A stretch of 64,000 bases of DNA from Juglans regia. Taxonomy: Eukaryota; Streptophyta; Magnoliopsida; Fagales; Juglandaceae. Made by a program: the position numbers and the translations under genes. Positions 1-11,648 of this stretch are shown here, piece after piece. Numbering within the stretch: position 1 is the first letter of the stretch; every line of letters begins with the position of its first letter. The notes beneath the pieces were generated by a model, which did no database searches, was not told the DNA's origin, and saw nothing but the letters and a program-made list of their open reading frames with translations. Where the stretch lies: positions 16,850,623-16,914,622 of the forward strand of contig NC_049909.1 of the NCBI RefSeq assembly GCF_001411555.2. The letters are read 5' to 3'.

Positions 1-1599
1 TTTTAGGAAAGTGCTTATTAATAAATTAATAAATTGTTTTTAAATAATTAAGAATGTTTAAAATCATTTATTATTAAATAATAATAATAATAAAGTGCAA
101 TTAGACTAGAAGGCATGTTTGGATACACATATAGAGTCATCCTAGCATTGTCCATAAATAATTTCAATTTTGCTTTGTGCATAAATTTCAAAGGAATCAA
201 GTTTGTAAATATTTTTGTGTCAAATTTATCATCTAAAATGGAAAATAAATAAATGTATAAATCGACTTTATAATATTTACTAAATATTTAATATTATCTT
301 TAAAATTTCGATAGGATAATTATAAATGTTGTAAGACTCTTTCTATATATTGTATGAGAAATTCTATTTGCAGTCTTCAAGTGGGGACTGCATGTGCAGC
401 CACATTATTAAATGAGAGAAAACATTATTTAAGGAGGGATAATTTTATAATTTTAAAAAATTTTAAAGTTAAAATAGTCTAGGCCTGCACATGCAGTCTC
501 CAAGTGGGGACTGTACCTAGCATTGCTCTAACCTTTAATACTGTGTTTGTCTTTTTTTTTTAATATTAGATTATTCAATACAATCGGACAATTAGAACAA
601 ATCTCAACTTGTATAGTATATTTGATTAGAAAAATGCTAAATGTATTTAAAAAACCTTACAAAAACTTACTTCTCCACATATCAATTATTGATATGCTGA
701 AAATCATGAAATTTAAATTTCAAAAAAATACTAACAAAATGAGTCTTATAAGTAAAATTATAAGTATATATAGCGCTACTCATTTGATTATCATTAAAAT
801 TAATTTAAGAGAAAATCTTGCATCGAACGGTCATTTTGCCAAGATTTTAAGGTGCAAGCTAAAAAGTATTCTTGATCCTTATTATGGACCAATGGCATGA
901 AGATCCAATATAAAAATTGATCTCATGCTTGATCGCTTTAGCAGCCTAATGAACCTATGAATAAAGACAATTTACATTATCATTGTTATTACTACAAAAA
1001 ATATATATATAACTACATATATATTATCTTCCTTGGAATGTAATAAATTGGATCAAGATTTCTTACAATTTTTTTATCCACAGTTTGATGAGATAAAGAT
1101 AAACAGCCCATAAACCTCACAGCATTAAATGCTGCATGTATATCCATCCATACCTCTCTAAATTGTAAAATATGTTTCGATGAAAAATTTTTAAGAAATC
1201 TTAATCCGAGCCAAGTCCACATTTGAGTGAACAAACCAATATGAAGAACCAGGCAACCTGTTCTAAAAGAAAGTGGAAGGAACATGAACCAAAAAGGACG
1301 CGTATTGGAAGAAAAATTGCCCCAAAAAATGTAGAAAACAGTAGAAAATAGTCATGAATGGTAGATTGAATGAAAGGCTGACATTTGACTCTGTAAATCA
1401 ATTTTCTTTTCCTTTCTTTTTCCCTCTTCGGCCATAAATTCACAGGGCTTATGGGCCATTAAATAAAGAGTTAACCTTCTCTATTCCTTAAATCCTTCTC
1501 ATTCTTGGTGAATGCAGGACTTGATCTGGGTCTCTGGTACTGCTTCAATTGACTTTACCAGCTAACCTAATTGACGTCTTCAACTTCTCCAATATGATT
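1..1599. other. Intergenic DNA downstream of PRS
   Basis: AT-rich sequence with no convincing gene. Short open frames at 547-900 and 1013-1443 show no recognisable domain and have AT-rich, low-complexity composition. The only structured element seen is a MITE at 356-527. The part next to 1600 should contain the PRS 3' UTR, but no poly(A) signal stood out. Confidence 0.6.
356..527. mobile_element. MITE family A, copy 1 (172 bp)
   Basis: A 172-bp unit nearly identical to 52532-52703. The ends form imperfect terminal inverted repeats: GAGAAATTCTATTTGCAGTC at the left, and the reverse complement of ...GACTGTACCTAGCATTGCT at the right. Each end also contains a self-complementary GTCCCCAAGTGGGGAC-like core, slightly mutated in this copy. 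It has no coding capacity. Two copies of the same length at unrelated sites show it is mobile; the superfamily is not assigned. Confidence 0.75.
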
Positions 1600-4500
1600 T
1601 CATTGGAAAATGCTACTCACTGAACAATCATCATGAACACGCCAAATAGTTTCACCCAGCAGGTTTGCCACTGAAAGAACAGTCAACTGGGGGAAGTAGT
1701 TCTTCTCTGCAACTGGGATCGTGTTTGTAACAATCACCTCTTGAAACAGGCCGCTTGACAACCTCTCAATTGCAGGAGGGCTGTAAAGAAAAAGTTAACG
1801 ATAAAAGAGTCATATATTTGTTATCGTATACAATTTTAGGAATTTATACAATTTAGGACTCTATTAATATTAGTTGTACAAATTATCTTACCATGTATAG
1901 ATGTTGAATATTAGGAATCAGTTAGACTCCGTGTATAGCATATACTTCATTGTATAGATGAAATTTATGAAATAATGAAAGGGGCTGAACTCACAGGGTT
2001 AAGTTTGTCCAACAAAGTTCTCTGAGCATTCTCGGTTTCTTAGCAATTTGACATGGTATCAAAGCCAGGTTCATAGTTTTCCTGCCATCTACTTGACCAC
2101 TACTCGATCTGATATCTCCTATGTTGTTCATCAGGTCAGTCAGTTTATGTCTTCTCCTTGGCATCTCCATCTTGCTGCAGTTCGACGCATCATCTACTAT
2201 CTTTGAGGTTCATCTACTCGTGGGTTGTTCTTTCCTACCAGCTCCTCTCTTCAACTTGTTGCCTATAGTGATGCTGATTGAGCTAAGTGTCCAGATACAC
2301 GTCGATCTACTACGGGTTGGTGTATGTTTTTAGGTGATGCCTTAATTTCTTGGAGATGTAAGAAACAAGATTGTGTTTCTAAATCCTCGACTGAGGCCGA
2401 ATATCGTGCTATGTTTACTGCTTGTTCTGAAATTGTATGGCTACGCGGTCTTCTTGAGGAGCTTGGGTTTTCTCAGACTACTTCTACCCCTCTTCATGCT
2501 GATAACACTAGTGCTATCCAGATTGCCACCAATCCCGTTTTCCATGAACGCACCAAGCACAATGAGGTTGATTGTCATTTTATTCAAGACACCTTGGAAA
2601 GTCCAGTGATATCTCTTCCTCACATCTCTTTTGATCTCCAAGTGGCTGATGTCTTCACCAAACCTATGACTCGATAGCAACATCAATTTCTTGTTGGCAA
2701 ATTGTTGCTGGTTGACTTATTAGCATCAATTTGAGGGGAGATATTACTGTATACAATTTTAGAAATTTATACAATTTAGGACTCTGTTAATATTAGCTGT
2801 ACAGATTATCTTACCATGTATAGATACTGAATATTAGGAATCAGTTAGACTCCATGTATAGCATATACTTCCATGTATAGATGGAATTTACGAAATAATG
2901 AAAGGGGCTGGACTCACAGGGTTAAGTTTTTCCTACAAAGTTCTCTGAGCATTCTCGGTTTCTTAGCAATTTGACAATATTGAGATCATCTAACCCAAAG
3001 GCCCATGGGTAATCATTGTTAAAACCTCAAACACACTCACTTTTTAACCCGGAGGTCTGACAGTAAGATCTTGAAATCAGAATAAGCTCTAGTCAAAATG
3101 CAGGCCCCAGCTTTATAGTTATGCAAGGAAGAAAAACTACCACTCAGAGAAGACTGATTGGGATATAATTACCTCTAACCAAATAAAATGAGTCTTACTA
3201 CAAGTGTAGCATAAAAAGAAAATTTTCCTAGTATTTTTATAATTTGAGCATGGTGTAGGAGTAGGTAAGATAACTCTTTTCTGGCGATTATCTACCCAGA
3301 AATTTCTTTAGGGTTTGGCAGTATTTAGCATCAGACTGAATAAGAATCACTCTGTATTTAGTATCTAGACTTCTTAGCAAAAAGGAGTTAATTTAAGTTA
3401 CAAAACAAAAACAGAGATGGTTTGATAAATTTAATATTCTCCCACTTCATTAAAATTTGTATGGTAATCTCATAAAGAAGCTAACAAGTTTGTGCTAAGC
3501 ATCTAGAGAAACAAATGAGAAGAACTGCTGTAAATGAAGTCAATACCTGAACACAGCATGAGTGCAGCATGCATAGACCTCTCTGGCCCCCTCTTCATGT
3601 AAAAGAGCTGCACCTTTAGCAATGGTCCCTACAGCACACAACCAATTCACTAGTTATAAGCTTATATGGTTTAAGAGGAAATGAATACAACCGATAATGT
3701 CTCTTTTCTTCAATTGAAGGAAGTTTCAGTGTTGGATTTTAGCATTCAAAAGCACTTGACTCACCAGCAGTGTCAATCATGTCATCCATCATCACTGCAA
3801 CTTTTCCTTTTACATCTCCAATCAGATTCATCACCTACAAGATGAACATTGGCCACGGTTTTTAGGCCGTGAAAGAAAAAACATGCTATAACGCTTTAGC
3901 ACAAGTCTTCACAGACATCTAGTATAATATATAAGAGAATCAAGAACTTGACCAAGACACATGTAAGCTGAAAAAAAGAAAAAAAAAAAAGAAGATAATT
4001 TAACAGAGTACTGATGCAAAATTTACCTCAGCAACATTGTGTCCATAGCGCCTTTTGTCTACAATGGCTAAAGGTGCATCAGATAATTTTTTTGCAAAAG
4101 CACGTGCCCTTGCTACCCCACCAACATCAGGGGAAACAACTACCAAATCTTGAGAACTGATTGTCTTGCTGGCAAGATAATCAAGAATCACAGGCTAGAG
4201 TCCACATAACAAACATATCATAGATCAGAGACCACTAAAACGTTGAAAGTCAACAGTCAAGTGTATGGACTACTTTACCAGAGAATATACATGATCCACT
4301 GGGATATCGAAGTAACCCATGGACTGCCCAGAATGAAGGTCACAAGCTAGAACACGGTTAGCACCTGCTTCTGTGATAAGGTTTGCAACTAGTTTGGCTG
4401 CAATTGATTCGCGCCCTTGGGTCTGGGGAAAAAAGTTCATAGATGGAGAAGACAATGTTAGCCAGCCTATATAGAACACAATATAATGCAAATTTTTACG

Positions 4501-6918
4501 AATCATTGATTTTCTTAAGATGCATTGGTAGAACCAATCATCACAGCGACCAGTCAAATTCAATGTACTACAGCAAAAGGATGACACTCAATTTCAAATC
4601 CTATCCACCTAGTTGAAAACTAGAAGGGTTCATTCAGGATTTTTCTTTCTAATAGGTTTGACGATATGCCCTAGACCATTAAAATTGGAATAGTAGATTC
4701 CCAATGACCCCCATGTTGGGCAGATTTGCAATATGTAATGTTTATGTAAACTACAACAACTGATTTATTTCATAAACGCTCATTAAAGTACACTGCAATT
4801 TAGAACTTGCCTTTCTGTCAGCTCTAGCATATCCAAAATATGGAATCACTGCAGTAATGGTTTTGGCCGAAGCTCTACGACAAGCATCTATCATTACTAA
4901 TAGCTCCATGAGATTCTCATTTGCAGGAGGGCAGGTAGGCTGTACTAGGTATACATCACATCCTCTGACACTCTCTTGCAACTGAACATATATTTCCCCA
5001 TCTGCAAATCGCTTTATGTTGATCTTTCCGAGCTCCAGGCCCATGTACCAAGCAATTTCCTGGGGGCAAAAAACAAAGTGCCTGGCAATATAAGCACAAC
5101 ATTCCAAAAATATACATGCGTGTGTGCATGATTGTGTGTGCTGGCCTGCTGTGTGTGGGAGTGTTGTGTGCATATGTGGATGGGTGCGAGCGTTCAAATG
5201 CGTATGTCTGTGTGCTAGAGAGCGTGTCTATCTGTTGGCTAGGGAATAAATAACTATACCCAACACATTTTTGGGTGAAAAATATTTGTTCAAAAGCAAA
5301 CATATAATCATGTAGGCAGTTGGCCTTGACCCTGAAGTATTCAAATCCTATAAAAAACTATAATATCCTGCAAATTTAAAGGGAAAAAATATTGATTCTG
5401 AAGCACAGGAATTTCTAAGAATTCTGACAGATTACTTCTTTAGGTGGGCAAAGTTTAGAGCAATTCCATTGAAGACAGTGAGGTTTTAACAAATAACCAT
5501 AGCCAGATTAATCACAGATGCATAGCTGTATGGCACTTAGCAATGAAAAGCTGAACGACAAGTAATGAGATAACATCAATCGTCCAATGTTTACAAAAAT
5601 CACAACTTGAAGATATTGAGCAGTGCCCAACCCTGGTCTGTAGATAATTTTCAGACCAATATCATCAGAGAGAATGGTGGCAACAACCATTAGAAGAAAA
5701 AACAAAAAAGCACAGGATAAACCACTCGCAACCTGCAAATTCAGTTTCTTTAAATGACTTATCAATCCACTAATTAATCCGAAAGCACTTCATTAACAAT
5801 ACCTTGTGAATCCAAAGAACAAAAACAATAAAGTAATAGTCCTACCTGAGAAAGGATAGGATTTGCAGTGCCAGAAAATAATTTCAGCCTGGTACTAGTT
5901 CGGTTGACTGTCTTCTCCATGCGTGCAGTTTCCAAAAAGTTGGGTAGATTCCGCTCGTTAAGGATAGGAACAATGGGCTTCCCATTTATATTTTTGAACG
6001 GCTCGGATAGATCACATTTCTAATACCATAAAAGAATACCCAAATCAATAATATTTGATTGTTTGTATACTCCTGGGGTACTCTGTTTCTATTCTTATTT
6101 CAATAAAACTTACTTTTACCTATAAAATATATATATATATATATTTGATAACGACCTAGTTTGCATATACATCAGAAGAAAACCACAAACTTTGCTGGTA
6201 TAAGCACGTAGCAAAAGAATCAAACAATAAATTAAAAATGATTTGCAGATATTCACTTGGAGTTCAATATCCCATTTTCAAAGAATTTTAAAAAGAGAAC
6301 TGTTACGACCATAACAACATTTCACAAAAGTAAATTAAACAAATTGACATGATTTCATAATACCTTAAATCTAGTTTACAATAAAAATAATTTTATAATA
6401 AGATGTATCATCAAGCAACCTCAGTTTGTCTGCCAAAGCATTTCTCTTTTAAAAAAAATTAGACTTCAAACCCAAACACGTTTAAAAAAAAAAACCATTG
6501 ATATTACAGCCGAAAAAAATTAATTGGAATACACAATGAAAAATGTTGAACTCAATTATATACCTTTTTTTTATTAGTTTCTATTGAAATTGCACTGGAA
6601 TTGATGAACCCAACCAAAGCAAGCCCAATAATTCACATTTTGAAGCTGTACAATTTATGAACAAAGAAGAAGAACAACTACAACAAAAAGAATAAAAAAG
6701 AAAACTTCGCATGTATATATTACTAGAGAGAGAGACTCAGAGAGAGAGAGAGAGATTACGAAGGTTTTATGGGCGTGAATTCGAGAGCGGGATTCGGAGG
6801 AGACAAAGCGTCTATGGCTGAGAGTATAGCGAGAGAATAGAGACGAAGCAGAAGAAGAAGAAGCGGCAGCGGCAGAAGAAGAAGAAGCAAATGGCAGAGT
6901 CAGGGAGGCAGCAGCCAT
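1600..6918 (-). CDS. PRS2: Ribose-phosphate pyrophosphokinase, plastid-type (PRPP synthetase)
   Basis: Makes PRPP from ribose-5-phosphate and ATP for purine, pyrimidine, histidine, tryptophan and NAD synthesis. Eight exons: 6760-6918, 5846-6019, 4811-5059, 4279-4422, 4027-4194, 3765-3834, 3547-3628, 1600-1780. Phases agree throughout and give 408 aa, close to plant class I plastid PRS (about 400). Residues 1-53 are rich in Ser and Ala, like a transit peptide. Visible motifs are [11 protein letters not shown] near residue 123, the metal/ribose-phosphate segment [12 protein letters not shown] near 222, VVSPDVGG near 260, and the PRPP loop DDMIDTAGT near 315-323. The start ATG has a good plant context (ccATGGCT). 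Intron 3 uses a GC donor, and intron 7 carries a Copia derivative that leaves the exons intact. The family call is secure. PRS2 rather than PRS1 rests on synteny. Confidence 0.93.
1819..2053 (+). repeat. 5' LTR of the small Copia derivative
   Basis: 235 bp, running TGTTATCG...TTTGACA. The same length as the 3' LTR at 2742-2976, with about 17 differences by eye (roughly 93% identity), so the insertion is not recent. Confidence 0.88.
2066..2733 (+). pseudogene. Copia reverse transcriptase end plus RNase H fragment
   Basis: Reading across frame breaks gives the RT C-terminal motif RPDISY, then DADWA...[38 protein letters not shown] and [11 protein letters not shown]. These are typical Copia RNase H landmarks. 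The longest intact piece is 2324-2677. There are in-frame stops, including TAG at 2675. The fragment resembles the same region of the larger Copia element at 28.6-30.1 kb, so the two may belong to related families. Confidence 0.88.
2742..2976 (+). repeat. 3' LTR of the small Copia derivative
   Basis: 235 bp, the direct repeat of 1819-2053. It is preceded by the purine tract at 2731-2741 and followed by the target duplication ATATT. Confidence 0.88.
4807..4814 (-). other. GC-AG splice donor of PRS intron 3
   Basis: After the codons for RADRK the minus strand reads AAG|GCAAGT, and the next exon begins after CCCCAG at 4422 with codons for TQGRES. Both sides are phase 0 and rebuild the conserved protein with no gap. 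AG|GCAAGT is the known consensus for the rare GC donor class, and no nearby GT restores the frame. Confidence 0.85.
5110..5222. repeat. GT-rich low-complexity tract in PRS intron 2
   Basis: Interrupted TG/TGTG runs about 110 bp long lie just upstream of exon 3 on the minus strand. They create His/Thr-rich open frames that are not genes. Confidence 0.6.
6335..6440. mobile_element. Foldback MITE family B copy in PRS intron 1
   Basis: Diverged copy of a short palindromic element whose middle reads like TTTAATTTACAGTAAAAGTA and whose ends read like AAATTGACATG... and ...CCTCAGTTTGT. Similar copies are near 8064, 19075, 49950, 51490 and 54085. Non-coding. Confidence 0.5.
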
Positions 6919-8594
6919 GGATTTCTATGAAGTAGGGGTAGGGTTCCGCAAAACCTTGAGAAGAGAGGGGGAGAAGGAGAGAGGAAAGAAGGGAGGTTCT
7001 TTCTATGGAGCTCTTTAATAATAACAATGGCGGGTCTTTGTGTTTTCCACTGGTTTCGGATTTTCGCACAAAACGTAGGGATGAGGGGAGGTGGGACTGT
7101 CAAGAGAAAGCATATACGACGCCGTTGCGGGCCTGGCAACTTGGGCTGCTTTTTTTGGATTTATTCAAATGCTCCAAATCTAAATCCTAGCCAACAAGTC
7201 TGCCAAAAAAATAAAAATAAATAAAAGAAAAATAAAAGTCTATTTTTTTCCTAAAAAGTTAAAATAAAATAATAATAATAATAACATTAATAGAGAATAC
7301 CATTTATTCTCCTCATTCCACGTGGTGGACCAGAATCCATCCATATTGTGCCATGCGAAAACCTTATATTCGATAAATTAATATTGTTTTATCATATGTC
7401 AGATTGTAAATAATTTTATAAATTAATATTGTTTGTTATCATATGTCAGACTGTAAAATTATTTTTATTATAAAATAGATCTAATATATCACACGACAGT
7501 TTATAAATTTAATTTTATAAAATCTTATCTTAAATGTAGCAATTCTTTTAAATAAGCAAACTTTTTATTTTTTATGAAATTTTACTGATGGATGACATTT
7601 TTGGCTCCGCAAAGTCTTTTTTGTGTTTGCATGCCATAAAAAAGGGATCCCAAGCATTTCTGCATAGCAATAACGTTTGATAGATTGTATGCTGTGATTT
7701 AACAATGAAAGTATGACAACAATCATATGAAACACACGAGAAATGCGTGATCTATTTCGGCTGGAAAATGTGCATGCTTTACCTCGATAGATCTCATCAT
7801 GAGAGGCAGAAGCTCTCAACCAACCAGTCATGCACTTGCCCAATCTTTTCCCATATAATGCGATCAGGATTTGCAGATACTCCAAAATCTATAATGATTA
7901 AAGAAACAAATGAATTACATGCCCTGGTCTTGTTCATACTCTTAATTATTGCTCCCATTGGTATTCATAGAGAAGTAAAGCAGAGAGAGAGAGAGAATTA
8001 CTTTCGGTTTAGGGTTCTTCAATTAGGATCGAGAACTGCTACAGACACAAAGAGATTATACAAAGTAAACCTACAAACTGATGTAGCTCAATAGAATCCG
8101 TTAGATCTATTTTATAATAAAAGTAACTTTACAATCTAACATATAACATCAAGCCACATCAATTTGTAGATTTATTTTGTATAATCACTCTGTGGCTAAA
8201 GTATTTTCCATTAGAACCACGCTAAGTGAAAAACGAACAAACACACAGCATGACTAAGCATTCATGTTTCCTTTTTAAGCCGTAAACATGTTTCAAACGC
8301 TTGGAGAAGTCAATATTGGACAAATTTCTGGTTACAATGAGGGGAGACAAATATATAGAGCATCACAAGCTGGAACATGGTTTCTTCTCATGCTTCAATG
8401 AATACATGATTTATATTTTATGGTAATGTTGAATGTTACATAGTTACTAGGAATAGATCAAATGTTACAACATAAAGAAGTGATCATCCCGAGTTAGAAG
8501 TACATAGTCTGCCATGACGTAGGCTGCAGTCCTAATGTATCATTTCAGACATACAGCAAAGAAGGTTCGGATCGGAGTTCAGGACTTCATTTGG
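6919..8594. other. Intergenic DNA: PRS promoter side and TOM2B 3' side
   Basis: PRS and TOM2B are in tandem on the minus strand, so this 1.7 kb holds the PRS 5' UTR/promoter (C/T-rich on the minus strand up to about 7140) and the region downstream of TOM2B. Open frames at 7005-7224 and 7565-8094 have no recognisable domain. AT-rich DNA at 7370-7510 and a foldback MITE at 8064-8180 are present. No clear TATA box could be fixed. Confidence 0.5.
8064..8180. mobile_element. Foldback MITE family B copy
   Basis: The ends TACAAACTGATGT and ACATCAATTTGTA are inverted repeats of each other, with a conserved middle (GTTAGATCTATTTTATAATA...). About 115 bp, non-coding. Confidence 0.65.
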
Positions 8595-11500
8595 CTATGA
8601 CACCTCTGAAAGTGTTGCCCAGTCATGTTCCTGAAGAAAGACACGGAGTTGAAACAGGAAAACAACGAAACTAGGTTTATAAGTACTTTCATTAATGGAC
8701 CTTTTTGTGGAGACATTTAAATACCAAAAAACAAAAGTGGTCAGTGCAAGGTGGTGTATGGCGCAGAGAGAGAGTATACCTCCTGAGAAAGATGAGCTTG
8801 AGAGATGGAATTAAGCTGGCAGCTTTCCATATTTACAAGTAACTGGATTACTGTTTTCAGACGAGGAACACTGCAAAAAACTATGACTCATATAAACTAA
8901 GGGAGCCAAGTAGGAATTACCGTGGACTTAATTATCAGAGAGACAAATAAAATATTTACTTTCTTTCATTATGTGAAATGATTGTGGCTTATGTCCTCAT
9001 GCAGGATGCATGTAATGCAGAGCATTATTACAGCAATGGTCACGAAATTGGCATGAAGATTGTGTTAGATTGGTAATTTAGATCCAAATCTGAAAAAATG
9101 GAGGGCAAACGGTATAAACAGGAAACCTTTTATTACCCTTAAAAAAGAAGAAGAAGAAAACTAGAGAATTGTAGTCAACAAATTACAATCTAGATTGCAT
9201 TTTGCTGCCTAGAACAATTGTAGTTTTTGCAGAAGTCAACATGTTTCTGTTTGACCCCTAGACTATAAATAGAAATGGCCATGTGGCTGGTGCGTAAAGC
9301 TGGATGATTGATAAGGAAATTTCCACCTAATTCTAGATAAAAGTTATTTCTGCAAACACAATGTGTTTCTACGTTTAAAGTGTTAGGATCTAAAATAGCA
9401 ATGGAACATGTTAAACTTCCCCATCTCCAACAAGGAAAGAGACCAAAAGTATTTCAAAATGTGTTCATAATCTGTCATAAAGATGTGCCATGCCTATTTA
9501 CATATTTCCTTTGAAACTAGAGCGACTTTGGAAAGTGGCTCGTGTATTAAAGACCATGCCAAGATCGATGGTAATCTAAAATAACAATGGTGTACAACAT
9601 AAATGCAACATTTGTAATCATTTCTCCATATGCGCAATCAAGGATGAAATGACATGAGGCATCTGCTCCAACACCTGCAGCAGCACAATAGGAGATGAAT
9701 AGAAAGATCAGAACTTTGGGTCTTGTTTCAGATATTCTATTCTTATATATAATGTATATATAAACACATAGGTACTCCATGCTTATTGTGTGCAGCGGGT
9801 CTACGTACTTGCCCAGTATTCTTGATTACAGAGGTTTTTGCCAAAATGTCATTTGGAAGCTTTATCAGTTGGGCCTGCAAATGTTACAAAAATAATTTAA
9901 GAGTAACAGTACACAATGGATTGCAAAGGAATATTAGTTGGTTTTTGAAAATTTAAGATGCTTTTGAGAAGCATCAATTATGTACATGGTTCAAGAAAAA
10001 AAGAAAGTGAGGATCTTTCCCATGGAGGCTGTGAAGAAAGATGCTCTTGGAGGCGCCTTAGTTTGCCAAATACACTTCCAAGGAAAAGGGTTACCATCAT
10101 GAGGCTAAGTACTTAATAAGATGATCAAAAAATAAACTTTCTTTTCTTTGTAGGGGCCCAAAGAATTTTATCTACATCTCCAAGACATAAAGAATACAAG
10201 ACATTGACAATTTTAATGAAGGCATCAACTTCTGAGTAAAGGACCGCTTTAAAGAAACTAACATTCCATTAAGGGGAGCTATTGGAGAACTCTACCAGAT
10301 CAACCATTGAGGTCTTTTGTACATGCCCAATGCCATAAACCTCTGGGAAAGTTTCATTGATGATCATGCCTCCAACCTCAAATTTATGACTAGAAAAAAC
10401 CTCTCATCCTCTTCTGATATTTTTCTCCACAAAACCCACCCACGCACATCCCAATTTAGAATCAACCACGGCTCTCTGCAAGGCATTCCTCCCATGTTGG
10501 TAATGCAAATACCAGTTCTCTAGAAGGGCCTGGTTAAACAGAAGCAAGTTTCGAAGTCCTAAACCTCTCTTGGCAATTAGAGAGCACGTATTGGCCCAGT
10601 TTACTATGTAAAATTTGATCTCTTCACTAACCTGATCCATAGAAAGTTCTGTTAAAGCTCCCTTTATTCTATTGGCCACACTAGTGGAGAGAGGAAACAG
10701 GGATAAGACACATGAAAAAATTGGAAAGAATACTCTTGATTAAAGTAATCTTGCACCTTTAGACAAATAGATTCTCGTCCAACCAACCAATCGGTGGTCA
10801 ATTTTCTCAATCACACCATCCCATATAGAATTGGAGAATTCATTACCACTTATATAGTAATTATTCTATCTAAACCTTTAAAAAGGTTGATCAAAGTGTT
10901 CCTGTATTGTCAGATTTCACATTTTTATATTAAAAATTATATAAAAGCTTGCCTCGTTGTTAGTTCATGTCCATTATCTCTCTAACTAGCCGCTGCTTCA
11001 TCTTCTTGTCAGCAAGGTATGAATGTTTAGTCACGCGTCTCAGAGCCCACAGAGAAACAACCCAATTGTTCAGCGTCTATCAAAATTACTTCATTTGAAA
11101 AAATAAAATGTAGTCTACCCTACCTACACCAATTTGACAAAAAAAATTTTGGGAATTCCCCATCCTAAAATTCAATTTGTGTCCTCCAATGCTATTTTCA
11201 GAAATTCCAAAAAAAAAAAAAAAAGGAAAGAAGAATAAATTTTTGTACTCCAATGCTGATCGAACTCAGAGTTTCCCACGTTCATCAAAATACAGAAGTT
11301 CTTTCTCAAGCACATTCTATTAGAATATAAATTAAATGGTTATATTCACATTCTAATCCGTTCAACAAAAATTGACATGCAAAACGACTTTTTCTATAGA
11401 AAACACGAGAAACCCATTATCCACTACGTACTACACCTTCGAGAACGTGAAAATTCAATCACAAGAATACATATTATACATATGCCGAGAGAAAGAGGGG

Positions 11501-11648
11501 GAGGTAGAGAGTTTACCTGAGAAGCGGAGGACTGTTGCATGAGGTGAAGGAGATTGGAGGTGGACTGAACGGTCTGAGAGATCTGATCGGCCACTAGAGC
11601 TTTGGCCGTGCCTTCTTTGCTGCTCCCACCGGTCTTTGAGGCTGCCAT
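8595..11648 (-). CDS. TOM2B: TOM2B-like protein gene with in-frame TGA in exon 3
   Basis: Recognised as tobamovirus multiplication protein 2B, a small plant protein whose loss reduces tobamovirus replication in Arabidopsis; its normal biochemical role is unclear to me. Exons: 11517-11648, 9809-9874, 9610-9674, 8780-8870, 8595-8630. Phases agree at all junctions, and the chain would be 129 codons plus stop, near the family size. Family segments are [19 protein letters not shown] in exon 1, [19 protein letters not shown] in exon 2, [12 protein letters not shown] in exon 3 and [18 protein letters not shown] in exon 4. Codon 85 (plus positions 9618-9620) is TGA, so only 84 aa would be translated. 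The exon 3 donor is AT|GTTGCA, which is weak. The start ATG follows AAAAAAA. It is either a recent null allele, a truncated functional form or a sequence error. Confidence 0.82.
9618..9620 (-). other. Premature TGA codon in TOM2B-like exon 3
   Basis: The minus strand reads ATG GAG AAA TGA TTA CAA AT|GTTGCA. The frame before the TGA matches the family, and so does the frame after it (continuing into VPRLKTV in exon 4). A single base change in a sense codon explains it. The stop lies about 100 nt upstream of the last exon junction, so the transcript may be subject to nonsense-mediated decay. Confidence 0.75.
10404..10790 (-). pseudogene. LINE ORF2 relic in TOM2B intron 1
   Basis: The minus-strand frame contains [20 protein letters not shown], then an Arg/Ala-rich stretch with VVDSKLG. 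This matches the segment between reverse transcriptase and the zinc-binding RT domain in plant L1-type ORF2 (GLGIRNL..FN.ALLGKW). It is short, with no poly(A) tail or TSD found. It is in the same orientation as TOM2B, inside intron 1 (9875-11516). Confidence 0.7.

Larger units (their letters stand above)
1814..2981 (+). mobile_element. Copia LTR deletion derivative with 5-bp TSD in PRS intron 7
   Basis: The element at 1819-2976 is flanked by the perfect duplication ATATT (1814-1818 and 2977-2981). Its order is 5' LTR, primer site TGGTATCAAAGCC at 2054, a 0.69-kb internal region, purine tract TTGAGGGGAGA at 2731-2741, and 3' LTR. The internal region keeps only the end of reverse transcriptase and RNase H; gag, protease, integrase and the RT catalytic core are absent. 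It lies antisense to PRS and must be removed with the intron. Confidence 0.9.

Noticed and set aside
4751..5303. His/Thr-rich N-terminal extensions to PRS exon 3
   Set aside because: They come from the GT-rich intron tract upstream of a good acceptor (CCCCCAG). The conserved protein starts at EIAWYMG.
7005..8094. Several short open frames between PRS and TOM2B
   Set aside because: No domain, no splice partners, and overlap with UTR-like or MITE sequence.
9547..9780. 77-codon minus-strand open frame overlapping TOM2B exon 3
   Set aside because: It is in a different frame from the family-matching [12 protein letters not shown] and starts in intron sequence.
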